NCBI GenBank assembly: GCA_034440615.1
Contig: JAOTOM010005154.1
Coordinates: 964,001 to 1,028,000, forward strand
DNA length: 64,000 nucleotides
Direction of reading: 5' to 3'
DNA from: Ashinkailepas kermadecensis
Taxonomy: Eukaryota > Arthropoda > Thecostraca > Neolepadidae
The translations under genes and the position numbers were made by a program. The notes under the pieces are model-generated. The model did not search any database. It had not been told where the DNA came from and saw only the letters and a program-made list of their open reading frames with translations. Of this stretch, positions 24,686-34,734 are shown piece by piece. Numbering within the stretch: position 1 is the first letter of the stretch; the number at the start of each line of letters is the position of its first letter.

Positions 24686-25290
24686 ATTCCGACGCAGAAA
24701 AGAAGTTCACGTGCGTTTTGATTACTTATCCTTACCCAGACTTGCTTGTATGTGTGGAGGAGGGGATGGGAGTGGAAAAAATGGAACCAAAAAGCCCGAT
24801 GCTCTTTCTCCATCCACCCCTACCCGCCCTGCCACCTTTTACGTCGTAATGGAGCACTTCAGCACCAGGGAGCAAACCGGAGGATACAAGTTAGCCGCCT
24901 CGATCGAACAGCATGGGCACGTTCGTCAAAATAATTGGACGATTAGCGTATCAAAGTGGAAAATATTCTGTCATTCAAAATCCGTGCTATCAGTTCACAT
25001 AATCTTCAAAATGTTACTGCACATCATCCCCCAACGTTTCGCTTTTTTCCACGAGCGAAACGTTGGGAATGTTGTGTGGATGTTGCGCAGCACCCAATAT
25101 GAATGCAGCAACCACAAACTTTGAGCATGTTAACTGGGCAAGAATTTCCCATTTAATCCTTTGGTTTCCCCAGCCGCTCGATGCGCCCGTTTTGCCTTGT
25201 CCATTATTCTTGATACATGTGTTTTGTCCCTCAGAATGAGTGTCCTTGTACCACATTTCCCACCCAGTGACTGGACGTGTAGTATGGTAC
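24686..25290. other. non-coding, with a short hairpin
   Basis: A perfect inverted repeat CCAACGTTTCGCT / AGCGAAACGTTGG near 25031-25066 has a short loop. No gene was recognised. Confidence 0.5.
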
Positions 25291-25696
25291 ACAGTATGCA
25301 GTGCTCAGTGGTGTACAGTGTGCAGTGTGCAGTGTACAGTGTACAGTGTATAGTGTACAGTGTAAAGTGTACAGTGTGCAGTGTGCAGTGTGCAGTGTGC
25401 AGTGTGCAGTGTGCAGTGTACAGTGTGCAGTGTGCAGTGTGCAGTGTACAGTGTACAGTGTATAGTGTGCAGTGTACATTGTATATTGTATATTGTACAG
25501 TGTGCAGTGTACAGTGTACAGTGTACAGTGTGCAGTGTACAGTGTGTGCAGTGTGCAGTGTGCAGTGTACGGTGTACGGTGTGCGGTATACGGTGTACGG
25601 TGTACGGTGTACGGTGTACGGTGTACGGTGTACGGTGTACGGTGTACAGTGTACGGTGTGCGGTGTGCAGTGTGCAGTGTACAGTGTACAGTGTAT
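25291..25696. repeat. 7-bp minisatellite (CAGTGTG/CAGTGTA), left part
   Basis: Tandem CAGTGTG, CAGTGTA and (near the end) CGGTGTA units. The same array, including the odd block ATTGTATATTGTATATTGTAC, recurs immediately to the right of the retroelement (38608-39050). The long Val-Cys ORFs are repeat translations. It is the insertion target of the 25697-38607 element. Confidence 0.95.
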
Positions 25697-26533
25697 TATA
25701 GGGTAGTTTTTTCCCTGGCCGTGGGAAATCTAGGGATAGACCAATCGCTTCCGCTTTGTATACCCCAGAACAGTAGGTGGACAGCTCACTCGTTAAAACT
25801 CCGTGATGAGTGACTTCCCGGGCTGGATGCTTCCTCGGCCCGCCAACTACGTTGAGTCGCGACAGGCGAACGCCAGTCCGCTCCGAAATCGCAAAGACGT
25901 GATGGTTCTACCTCGTAGTCCGAGTCTAGGTCGAGTCTCCAGTCGAGTCTCGAGCCCCCTTTTATTTTCATTAGCACTCATATGTATACACACGAGTCCG
26001 CCCACGTAAATACATTGACGGCGTACAACCCGCACTGCTATTGGCTGGTTCTACATAACACGCCAACCCGCAAGTGAACCGGGCCGTGATTGGCCCGACA
26101 CGCCAGCGGCCATTGCCCTCGCTGGACGTTGCTGACTGTTGATTCGCCGCAGGTCATGGGTTCAGTTCTAATGCACTTCTCGCACGCTGAGATTGCAGTT
26201 TTGCAAGGCAGCCTGGCTGCTCGGTCGCGTGGCAACCAGCGATGACTCGTGGACGTACCCAACTGGTGGCGCCAGTAGCCTTGTGGTATGCGAACTCTCC
26301 GACACGAGCTCCGGTTCTTATCAGTTATAACCTCGTAAGGTGATCTCATCGCGGTGGCTAATAATCGAACAATGCGAGCGGCACTTGGCCTTATCTGTGA
26401 TAGATCGGGTGGGCCGCATGCCTGACGCTCTTGTTGTGACAGGTGTGTGGGTGCTTCATGCGGCCCCATCGCAGTGACACATACAGTACATTCCAGAGTC
26501 TGGCTCGTTCGTATTAACTTTAACTTCGTTACA
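25697..26533 (-). repeat. 3' LTR of the retroelement
   Basis: 837 bases, reading TGTAACGAAG at the 5' end (26533) and CCCTATA at the 3' end (25697) on the minus strand. It is collinear with 37771-38607 with about seven single-base differences counted by eye (near 99% identity), which implies a recent insertion. It lacks a canonical CA end. Confidence 0.92.
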
Positions 26534-26559
26534 AATACAACGCAAGTGCTGACCTCCCA

Positions 26560-27170
26560 CGCCCCCTTGCGCTCGGTTAAAATCAGAAACCCCAGCGCCC
26601 CCAAGCTCTCTGATACTACAAAAGCCCTTATGGCCCGGCGCAGGGAAGCCCTGACAGAGGTGGGACATGGCTCAATCCGCTATAGCATCCTAAATAAAGC
26701 GGTGAAACGCGAGATTCTCCGTGATAATCGAGAGGAGTATAGCAGGAGAATAGAGGAGGGTGGCGCGCGGTCTGTATTTAAAAGCATAGACACCGCAGTT
26801 GGTCGAAACAATTTCGACAAACGCGTCATCCCTACCGCGTCCCCAGATGACCTCAACACTTACTTTGTGGGGGTAGGTCCCCGTGTAGCAGCGGAGGTGG
26901 CCGCGCAGGGTAGTTCCCCCAACCTACCATGCTTGCTACCCCGTGTGGGTGCCTGCGCGTTCAGCCCCTCCCCCTCTCACTGGCGGACTTTCAATTACTG
27001 GTCCTGGGGATGCGGTGCTCTGCCTCCGCAGGAGCAGACGGGATTTGCATGCGGATCGTGCGTCTGACCCTCGACGTGTTAGGAGATATATATCTTCACC
27101 TGGTCAATTCCTGTCTTGCGAACTGCGACTTCCCCCCCCGCTTGGAAACATTCCCTCGTTTTTCCGGTTT
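26560..27170 (+). pseudogene. LINE pre-RT region, frame-broken
   Basis: The open frame ending at 27067 shows APKLSDTTKALMARRREAL and RDNREEYSRRIEEGGARSVF, which match the linker between endonuclease and RT in CR1/Daphne-like LINEs. Its apparent ATG at 26447 is in the LTR and is fortuitous. The frame then shifts near 26990 (SASAGADGICMRIV) and again near 27150 into the RT ORF. The endonuclease is absent because of 5' truncation. Confidence 0.78.
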
Positions 27171-28546
27171 ATAAATCAGGCGATTCATCCTTGGCTTCCT
27201 CTTTCCGTCCAATTTCCATAGTTCCCACCATCGCTAAAATTGTAGAGCGTGCTGTACACCAGCAGCTCTACGGCTACCTGTCCTACAATCGCCTCCTCTC
27301 CCCTACCCAGCACGGCTTCCGTCCCAATCACTCTTGCGAAACCGCACTCCTGTCCCAATCCGACCGTATCCTTTCCGCCAACGACCGTGGGGATGTATCT
27401 CTTCTGTGTCTCCTCGACCTCAGCAAGGCATTCGATGTGATAAACCACGAGAAGCTCCTCGCCAAATTAAGCATCCACGGCATAGAAATATCCTGGTTTT
27501 CGGCCTACCTGAGTGATCACACCCAGAGCGTCAAAATTACTGATCGTTTAGGCAACACAAAAATATCTTCCCGGCTTCCCAACAACGTCGGTGTGTTCCA
27601 GGGTAGTTGTTTGGGACCGCTCCTGTACAGCGTGTTCAGCAATGACCTCAGCCTCTTTGTCGAAGAGGCAGAGGTCACTCAATTCGCAGACGACACGTCC
27701 TTACTCGTCAGCGGCAAAAAACGGGATCTAATATCAACTTCAACCACTGATACCCCACCCCTGATCTCCCGTCTCGAGCGCGTCCTGGAATGCCTTGATC
27801 AGTGGTTTCGCGCGAATGGTCTAAAAGTGAACGCTGCCAAGTCGCAACTTCTTCTTTTGGGCGGACCTCAAAATTTGCGCAACATCCCCGACTTTTCTGT
27901 AAAATTCCGTGATCAAAATCTCGTCCCCTGTTCTCAAGCCAAAAACCTCGGTGTCATTTTTGACCGCACGCTGTCCTGGACGCCCCATGTTACCCAGCTC
28001 ACCGGCCGTTGTTTCGGCACCCTCATTGGTTTGTCACATGTGAGGCACAGCCTACCGTCCGAGATTCTCACTACCCTCGTTACAGCCCTGGTCATCTCCC
28101 AGATCCGGTACTGTATTTCGGTTTATGGAAACTCCACCCAAGAAAACACCAACCGGGTACAAAAAATTATCAACTTCGCTGCTAAGATGATTTTCGGCCG
28201 CAAAAAATTCGATCACGCCTCGGATCTGATAGAGGAACTGGGCTGGCTGAGGGCGGATGAGTTAGCCAGCTACCACACACTCACCACGCTCCATAAGATC
28301 CGTAGGCAGGGAGTCCCTGAAGAGCTGGCAGATTTGTTTCGAACGGTGGGTGAGCTGAGGGAGAGAGAGGTACCGCGTCGAGGCGATGACATCCATGTCA
28401 CTCGGTGGCGCACCGAGATGGGCAGGCGCAGATTTCGGGTCAGGGCTCCCTTACTGCACAATGCATTGCCTCCGGAGATCAGAGAGCTACCTGTGTCGAG
28501 GTTCGGCCGAGCTTTGAAGCGCCATATTGTTGGCGGCAGGGAATGA
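27116..28546 (+). CDS. LINE reverse transcriptase (476 codons, partial)
   Basis: The longest clean LINE frame of the window. Residues 15-45 are the fingers block (VFPVYKSGD, then SFRPISIVPTIAKIVER) and residues 65-76 carry QHGFRPNHSCET. Catalytic motif A is DLSKAFD at 101-107. FQGSCLGPLLYSVFSNDL is at 161-178. Motif C is FADD at 190-193, intact. NLGVIFDRTLSW lies near 282. The C-terminal RAPLLHNALPPEIRELP resembles the CR1/Daphne/Rex1 group tail. The true start is upstream in another frame, so the listed ATG is only the first Met. It has no endonuclease or promoter here, so it is very unlikely to be autonomous. Confidence 0.85.
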   Translation: MRTATSPPAWKHSLVFPVYKSGDSSLASSFRPISIVPTIAKIVERAVHQQLYGYLSYNRLLSPTQHGFRPNHSCETALLSQSDRILSANDRGDVSLLCLLDLSKAFDVINHEKLLAKLSIHGIEISWFSAYLSDHTQSVKITDRLGNTKISSRLPNNVGVFQGSCLGPLLYSVFSNDLSLFVEEAEVTQFADDTSLLVSGKKRDLISTSTTDTPPLISRLERVLECLDQWFRANGLKVNAAKSQLLLLGGPQNLRNIPDFSVKFRDQNLVPCSQAKNLGVIFDRTLSWTPHVTQLTGRCFGTLIGLSHVRHSLPSEILTTLVTALVISQIRYCISVYGNSTQENTNRVQKIINFAAKMIFGRKKFDHASDLIEELGWLRADELASYHTLTTLHKIRRQGVPEELADLFRTVGELREREVPRRGDDIHVTRWRTEMGRRRFRVRAPLLHNALPPEIRELPVSRFGRALKRHIVGGRE

Positions 28547-28750
28547 TTTATGCTATATGATCCATGTGTGTATACGGTTTTGTTTTTAACATCTCATTTT
28601 TCATATAGGTATGTATGCTAGTTTCACCTTTTAGCCTTTTATACCTGCATGCAGTTTTTAACTCTTGACTGTGAGCCGTAATAACCATGTCTTTATTGGA
28701 TGGTTCAATAAACAGTCTGAGTCTGAGTCTGAGTCTGAGTCTGAGTCTGA

Positions 28751-29168
28751 CCTCGCGAATACGGATTGTCCAATTCGATTCTGCGATCCATTAGATTATT
28801 ACGGCCATGATACATCGTGAAATTGCGTGGTGATACATACACTTTTTATTTTATACGATTGTTTCAGTTTTCTACATGGGTTAAACTACTGGGATTTGTA
28901 GGGTTCCCAACTTCCCTGGTCCATGTTAGTTACCATGTTACACAATGATCCCTAAATAAACATGGCACAAAATCCCCTAAATAAACATGTTACATGACAT
29001 CCCCTAAATAAATGTGGTACGAAATCCCCTAAATAAACACATTACATGCAATATACGAGGTTATTTGCGACGCGACACTCACTACGTTATTGTAACTACA
29101 GTTCAGTCCGTAGACGACGAGCGACCACTGCTCGTCGTCGGTCACTTCTGCACTGTTCCACTCCTTTC
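28751..29168 (-). other. retroelement 3' untranslated region with four short repeats
   Basis: This lies between the extra ORF and the LINE/LTR junction. At 28946-29040 the motif CCCCTAAATAAACATG recurs four times at 30-35 base spacing (minus strand TTTATTTAGGGG). A standard polypurine tract beside the LTR is not visible. The TTTAGGGGAT repeats are the only purine-rich candidates. Confidence 0.5.
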
Positions 29169-29843
29169 TCACTCAGTCGGGCTTGCTACGTGCCCTTCTA
29201 TGAAACGATGGAACGCCTGGTCTTGGCGTTCCTGACGGTTTGGTTCCGTCGGGAGAACCAGAGGCGGCATTGCTGCCGCTGCGACAGGGCTGGCCTGTCG
29301 CCAAGTTTGCACCCTCGTGTAGCGTGCCAGGAGCTGCTGACGCCTACGACGGGCGTCCGTTGCGGCAGCAGCCAGTAGGTCTGCTGCGGTCTCTGGTCCG
29401 GCCGCGGCGGCAGGTTGTTGACTGGGATAGATCGGCATGTCCGGCGCTGTCGCTCCTGCGTCAGCCGACGCAATGTCGATGAGTTCTGGTTCCGGTACGG
29501 CTGCACCGGGACCATCAGCAGCCAGTCGCTGGGGTGGAGTGTCCGGATGCTCTTGGCAACGTTGGCACTCCCAGGGCCCTGGTGCTCCGCACACGCACCA
29601 GACCACCTGGTCGCGATAGCCGGGCGGCTTCGTAGATCGGGGTCCTGGTCGGCCTTGTGGTCCATATCTGCTAAAAGGTAATGGCGTTCTCAGATTTCGC
29701 ATCCTTCTATACAGATCAACGGGAAGATGACCGAGCTCCTCCCAGGTCATCTCCTTGGGGGCGAAACCCTCCCATAGACAGAGATATTCTTCATCACGTG
29801 CCCCACGGCGACGGGCAAGTACTTGCGTTATGTTGAATTCCAT
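29169..29843 (-). CDS. chromodomain-like ORF downstream of env
   Basis: 224 codons, starting at an ATG in a strong context (CACCATGG) 87 bases after the env stop. Residues 3-40 read as a chromodomain: aromatic F3, then QVLARRR, YLCLWEGF (20-27) and MTWEEL (32-37). F3, W24 and F27 fall at the three aromatic-cage positions known from HP1-type chromodomains. A compact CxC-x7-CxxC motif (C83, C85, C93, C96) follows, then a Pro/Ala-rich region and a basic stretch near 165-175. It is uninterrupted, unlike most of the element. In chromoviruses this domain is fused to integrase. A separate 3' ORF is unusual. I infer targeting to marked chromatin; a captured host fragment is an alternative. Confidence 0.68.
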   Translation of the reverse strand: MEFNITQVLARRRGARDEEYLCLWEGFAPKEMTWEELGHLPVDLYRRMRNLRTPLPFSRYGPQGRPGPRSTKPPGYRDQVVWCVCGAPGPWECQRCQEHPDTPPQRLAADGPGAAVPEPELIDIASADAGATAPDMPIYPSQQPAAAAGPETAADLLAAAATDARRRRQQLLARYTRVQTWRQASPVAAAAMPPLVLPTEPNRQERQDQAFHRFIEGHVASPTE

Positions 29844-29930
29844 GGTGAGAGCCTCGTCTCGATGCGCTCCGTCCGACGTCCTGAAGCAGTCTGGTGCTCT
29901 CGTCAGATCATCCCTAGTGGTCAGCTCGGT

Positions 29931-30995
29931 TCACGGCCGAACAATGAGGACGTCTTCGCCGGAGGTCATGGGGGAAGGGGGATTGAGGGGTGACGTGTTG
30001 GTTACGGGAGCAGAGCTTTGTTGATGTTTCACCATCCAGTACACAATGCAGCACGCTGCTGCTATCACCACGGCCGCTGGGACCATTAGCGCCGAATGAT
30101 TCAGTTTAGATTGATATCCAAGGTCTCGTGCAGTCTGCAGTTGCAGCTGTAGTTGGGACATCGGAATGTTGACGTCTGGTAGGTTAGACAGGACTGTGTA
30201 CTCCGTGTCGGTCTCTGGCTGACGTAACTGAGCATGGAGGGTTCGTATAGTCAACTCGGCTAAGCGGGATAGCTGTTGGTGTATCGACTGGACGTGGTTC
30301 ACGTTGAAGCGGGAGGTCTGGGTTTTTATGATCGGAACTCTAAAGTATGGGGATAATAACGAGCAGCCATCTCTCAAATGTACCAGCTGAGTAGTATTTG
30401 TGGTGGTAAAGTCTGATGTGCTGTTTTCGCAGACTGTTTGCACCTTTATCGGAGTTCCGGCGACAATGAGCCAAATATTTTGATCAACCTCCAATACCTT
30501 AGGGGTACTTTTCCTTGAGACTAGAGTTTTACATTGTGAGGTTATTTCAGCTGAGTCCTGGAAGTAGAGTGCTTTTACACAAGACGTAGTGGTGGTAGTG
30601 AATCGCTCTGCACTATGGAAATGGCAGAATGATAACTGACGTTTTAGACAGATGCTGATATTCTCGTCAATTTCCAGATATCTAGCTTTATCCTTGCTAA
30701 TTGCTAGGTATTTGATTTTTCCTGTGTCGTATCTCGTTTCCAGTGGCAAGTGGCGGCTGGGTAAGTTTACATTGAACACCTTGAACACTTCAAATTGGTC
30801 TGGGATCGTTACTACCGGAATGGGCAGTAGTACGTATGGGTTTGTTTTCATCATTACCAAAGAGGTGTGTATCATCAGGTAGTATTTTTCTACTTCGTCG
30901 GGACTGTAAGGGAGTGCTTTCTCGCTGGGTAATGCATTTTTGATGTGCGTCAGAAGGTCACACAATTGGGCTGGCTCAATAAACGAACGGGACAA
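29931..30995 (-). pseudogene. envelope glycoprotein, C-terminal part
   Basis: 354-codon open frame (30995 to 29931). It holds a cysteine-containing ectodomain with several NxS/T sites and a hydrophobic transmembrane stretch at about residues 302-322. A cytoplasmic tail of about 32 residues follows. This layout matches the C-terminal half of F-type fusion proteins found in errantiviruses and baculoviruses. It is offset by one frame from the upstream env ORF ending at 31010. The junction, where conserved-looking text runs on in a different frame, indicates a single-base indel and not two genes. The listed start codon is not the biological one. Confidence 0.8.
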
Positions 30996-31009
30996 AATCC
31001 CGTGTGCTA

Positions 31010-31740
31010 TTAAGCTAAGTTGGAGTTGTAATCCGACTGTTGTACACTGGCCTGCTGGATAATGGAGCCAGCTGTGTCAATTACTTGTGTGATTTGACTC
31101 TGTAGTTTGATGTACATACTTAGGCGTTGTACTTCGTTCTGTTCGAGGTTTGCAATTTTATGAGTGAGATTGTTTACCAGTTGGCTGATGTGATTAATTG
31201 CATTTCGGTTAATCTGAACCTCTTTTGCTGTACGGTTCATTAACGCTATACTTTCTCCCAAGACGTGTATAATTTGATCGTTGTTCACTTCCAACGTGTT
31301 CAATCTGTTGAGGACTGCTTCTAATTCAGCATCTGTCGTAGTTCCAAACATAAATGACAACGCTTCTCCGACGAATGGTAGCACTGATCTTTTGTGCCTA
31401 TTTACGTTGTGTGGGTCTGATGCTCGAACTGCTTCCAAGATGTCTGCTATTCTTAGTCGGAGTATAATCAGGCGGTCGTGGAGATGGGACTTTACTTCAT
31501 TAGCGTATGGGAAGCGAGGTTGATCCGTTAAATATTGTTTTACTCTTTTCTCGAACACATGTAACGTATGGTTCACGTTGAATAACAGGTTCGACACATC
31601 GGTTTTCGCGATCGGTACATGCACTTTTCACGTCTCATGCGTGGCGTATAACACTCCGCGCGGCAAGAACAAAGCTCCGTGGGTAGGTTCACATATAAGG
31701 ATTAATAGGATAAGGAGCATTTTGACCACCGTTGACATTC
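31010..31740 (-). pseudogene. envelope glycoprotein, N-terminal part (broken)
   Basis: A hydrophobic leader opens at ATG 31740 and leaves frame after about 20 codons. A TGA at 31630-31628 precedes the 204-codon frame 31624-31010. In that frame a basic furin-like RHKR sits at residues 76-79, directly followed by a hydrophobic, glycine-containing segment like a fusion peptide. Heptad-like helical sequence follows (about 95-190). This order identifies an F-type membrane fusion protein that would act at virion entry. Frameshift, stop and the downstream frameshift near 31010 make it non-functional as written. Confidence 0.8.
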
Positions 31741-31943
31741 TGTAACAGAGTAACACTGGTGTCACAGGAGACAGCAGTTGAGTGATCGACACGGTATCTC
31801 ACTCGCTACGCTACGTACTGATATTGCGCATTCTATTAAGGATGACGTCACCGCGTCACCGAATGGTTGCTTCACTGAGCCTGTTATCAGCACGTTATAC
31901 CAATTGTCGTGACTCACTGGTACACATTATACACCATTACTGA

Positions 31944-32447
31944 CTATTCCCACATCGACGTAAACATTTCCATTTGCGTTTTCATCTGTGCCATCAACAT
32001 TGCGTTTTGCTTCTCCGCAAAAGCTACTAATGCCGAAGTCTTACGTTGCTTCAAGCTTATAGATTCCACGTCTGCATCGTACTCTGTAGACGACGTATCC
32101 TCATATATTTGCTGTTTGTCGGGAGGGCAATCATCGTCTGACGTTAGTTCTAATTGCCGTTTTTCTGGAGCAACACCTGGTGGGCTCTCTGCTGATTCTC
32201 TCAAACGAAGGGCCAATTCCGCTAGAGGTACATTGTCTTCTGAGTCACTACTCTGAAGTTTTGTGCATTTCGTTGTGCGTGGCTGCGACTTTTCATTCTC
32301 CGATTCGCTAGACGTGGGTAATTGGCGTTTTGCTATTCGCCGGGATAATTCGGCCAGTGGTAAGTCGTCCTCGGACTCACTGGTACCTGGGAGTTGACTT
32401 GGTTCGGCTAACTGGGTGGGTGATGATTCAGCTTCTCGTCGGCCTGT
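31944..32447 (-). pseudogene. acidic tail in frame beyond integrase stop
   Basis: The integrase C-terminal frame ends at a TAG (about 32448-32450) but stays open in the same frame to 31944. The extension holds two related acidic blocks, SESEDDLPLAELSRRIAKRQ and SDSEDNVPLAELALRLRES, about 43 residues apart. A Met/Gln-rich helical end follows. It is either a tail cut off by a nonsense mutation or a readthrough product. I do not recognise the family. Confidence 0.6.
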
Positions 32448-33011
32448 CTAGACCGGCGGGTCTGGCCTTGTGCCAGTTATGTCTGGGGCCCGTGTCGGCA
32501 TGTCGACGTCATTGTCTGCTGACCCTACTGGCCAGTCCGTGTCCATGAGCTCATAGCCACAACTTGGCTGCTGGCTGAGTTCGGCTTCTGCGCGCTTAGC
32601 TAGCCTTGATGGCTGGATACCTTCGGGAGTGATGCGGTCGGGATTGGACCGTTTATTGATATACTTCAGATTAATCGGCTCATCTACATCCTTCGTGGGT
32701 TCCCATGCGGTTGCGGGGTCAGCTAAACGTAGTTTTTGTACGTGTACCAGGCGAGTTTTTCCCGTAACTTGACTTCGAATGATATAGTTAACAGCGCTCA
32801 CCTGTTTAATTATTCTGTAATACTGTTTCCACGGCAAAGCGAATTTGGGTGAATTACCAGGACGCACTGTAGTGTCGTAATAGTACACTGGGTCTCCTAT
32901 TTTAAAACTACGTGGCTTCGCTTTTCGGTCTGCATACTCTCTATTCTTTTCGTGACTGGCAATGATATGTGATTTTACGTGACTATAGGCTTCATGTAAA
33001 TTGGCTAACAT
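32448..33011 (-). pseudogene. integrase C-terminal domain
   Basis: 187-codon frame. KIGDPVYYYD at residues 42-51 and the following 60 residues form the beta-rich GPY/F-like C-terminal module of Gypsy integrases, ending RLVHVQKLRLAD. The rest is Pro/acidic tail. Its ATG overlaps the TAG of the upstream pol frame (ATGTTAG at 33011-33005). The protein text is continuous across the junction in the shifted frame, so this is a one-base break at an A run and not a separate gene. Confidence 0.82.
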
Positions 33012-34672
33012 TTTGGAACGTAGTCGTCTCCGTAGTATTTAACTTTGGGTTGCAATAAATTATCTAAAGGGAGGACGGGGTCACGACCGTATAGCGTGAA
33101 GAAGGGTGATATTGTTCCTGAACTTCCAATGTTTGCTGTTCGGTAGGCAGCTAAAGTGGCAGGTATTTTTGTGTCCCAGTCGTTTTGGTTCAGGTTGATT
33201 GATTTGGCTAGGATATCGTTTTGTACCCGATGATACCTTTCGACTTTACCATTCACAGAAGGTCTATATGCACTGGTACGAATATGTCGAATGTTCAGGC
33301 ATGTCTCTAGTTCCTCAACGATTGTGTTTAGAAATTCCGTGCCTCGGTCGGAAAGGATTATTCGTGGGCAAGAGTGTCGTGGGATAATTTCCTCCATAAG
33401 GATTTTGGCAACGGTCTTGGCGTCCTTGCGTGCCGTGCAGAAACTTTCCAGCCATGAAGAGAAGTGGTCGACAATGGTAATTACATACCGGTTACCGTTT
33501 TCCGTTTCTGGATATGGTCCACAAGTGTCAATTCCTATCATTTCGAACGGGTAATGTGGCACAGGCATTTCCTGCATTGGGGCTGGAGCTGCCTTCGCTC
33601 GTCGTCCTGTACACGATACACAAGCTTTTATGTATGCTACAGTATCTCGCCACATACCACTCCAATAATATATAAACTTCAATTTTTCATACGTTTTGAC
33701 CAATCCCATGTGTCCTGCAAAAAAGCCTTCATGAAATTCTTTGAGTAATTCTTGTCTCAAACATTTTGGCACGCATAATTGTAGTCCAGGGAACGGTCCA
33801 CAGCGTGGTCCTTTGCTAATTTTGTAAATGAGTTTGTCTAACTCCATATAGTGTAAAACTACATTTTTATAATCCGCGTGATTTTTATCGTTTATCATTT
33901 TCCGAATTTTTCCTATTTCCTCGTCTGTTCGCTGAAGTAAGTCAATATTTTCCCATCTTACTAATACATCCTTGAATTTTTCTTCTCGACTCAATTCTTC
34001 CTCCGGTTTACTGAATTCGGTTCCCTTGAAGTCTCCCATGGGAACGTGGTCGGAATCGATTACATTTATTTCCTGATTGGTTTCACTTATACGGCTGAGA
34101 TGATCTGCAACAACATTCTTTGCGCCTTTAATGTATACTATTTCACAGTTGTGCTCGGAAAGCATGATAGCCCATCTCTGTATAATTGGGTTTTTCATCT
34201 CCGAAAGATTTAAAAATGTAAGTGGTCTGTGATCAGTCAGGATGGTGAATTTTGATCCCAGTAAGTATTGCCGTAATTTTGAGACTGCGTAAATGACGGC
34301 ATATGTCTCGAGCTGCACAATCGGCCATTTTTGTTGTGTTTCGTTAAGTTGTTTAGACAAATATTGGATCACTTTCTCTTCTCCATTGTGTTCCTGTACT
34401 AAAACTGCTCCTACCGCTCTCAGTGAGGCGTCGGTATACAACTTATAGTCTTTTGTGATATCTGGATAAGCCAGTACTGGTGCAGAAGCCAGCTTGTGTT
34501 TTAATGTTGTGAAAGCGTTTTCGCAATCATTGGTCCAATTGAAGGTTGCATGTTTCCTCGTTAAGTCAATCAGTGGTGTGTCAATCTGGCTAAATTTGGG
34601 GATGAAACGTCGATAGTAAGAACACATGCCGATAAATGATCGGACTCCTTTCACAGTAGTCGGAGCTGCCAT
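33005..34672 (-). pseudogene. pol: RT connection, RNase H and integrase core
   Basis: 555-codon frame. The RT thumb/connection is at 1-70. RNase H follows with TDAS (D81), QLETYAV (E122), LTDHRP (D147) and VVADHLSR (D190). Integrase has the zinc-binding H...H (H314, H321) with CVSC (C351, C354) and the DDE core. The core residues are D382 in GIDTCG, D442 in LSDRGTEF and E478 in GKVERYHR. All catalytic residues of RNase H and integrase are present. It belongs to the Ty3/Gypsy order. Both ends are frame breaks: the upstream part of RT lies in another frame near 34760 and the downstream part at 33011. Confidence 0.92.
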
Positions 34673-34734
34673 GTACTGGATAGCTTCTACCTTCTCCGGG
34701 TTTGGCTTGATGCCAGAGGCTGATACTACGTGTC

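Larger units (their letters stand above)
26534..28750 (+). mobile_element. 5'-truncated LINE inserted in the retroelement
   Basis: It runs opposite to its host. It begins at the LTR edge, contains pre-RT and RT sequence and ends in a 3' UTR with AATAAA (28707-28712). Four to five CTGAGT hexamer repeats at 28715-28748 follow, a typical LINE 3' tail. The pentamer AATAC occurs at the left junction (26534-26538) and just right of the tail (28757-28761), a candidate short target duplication. Confidence 0.82.

Noticed and set aside
25803..26009. Duplicated 60-68 codon ORFs at 25.8-26.0 and 37.9-38.1 kb
   Set aside because: They are LTR sequence present twice because the LTRs are duplicated.
32448..33011. 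Separate overlapping gene after integrase (ATGTTAG overlap, translational coupling)
   Set aside because: The protein text continues the integrase across the junction in a shifted frame, so a one-base break is simpler.
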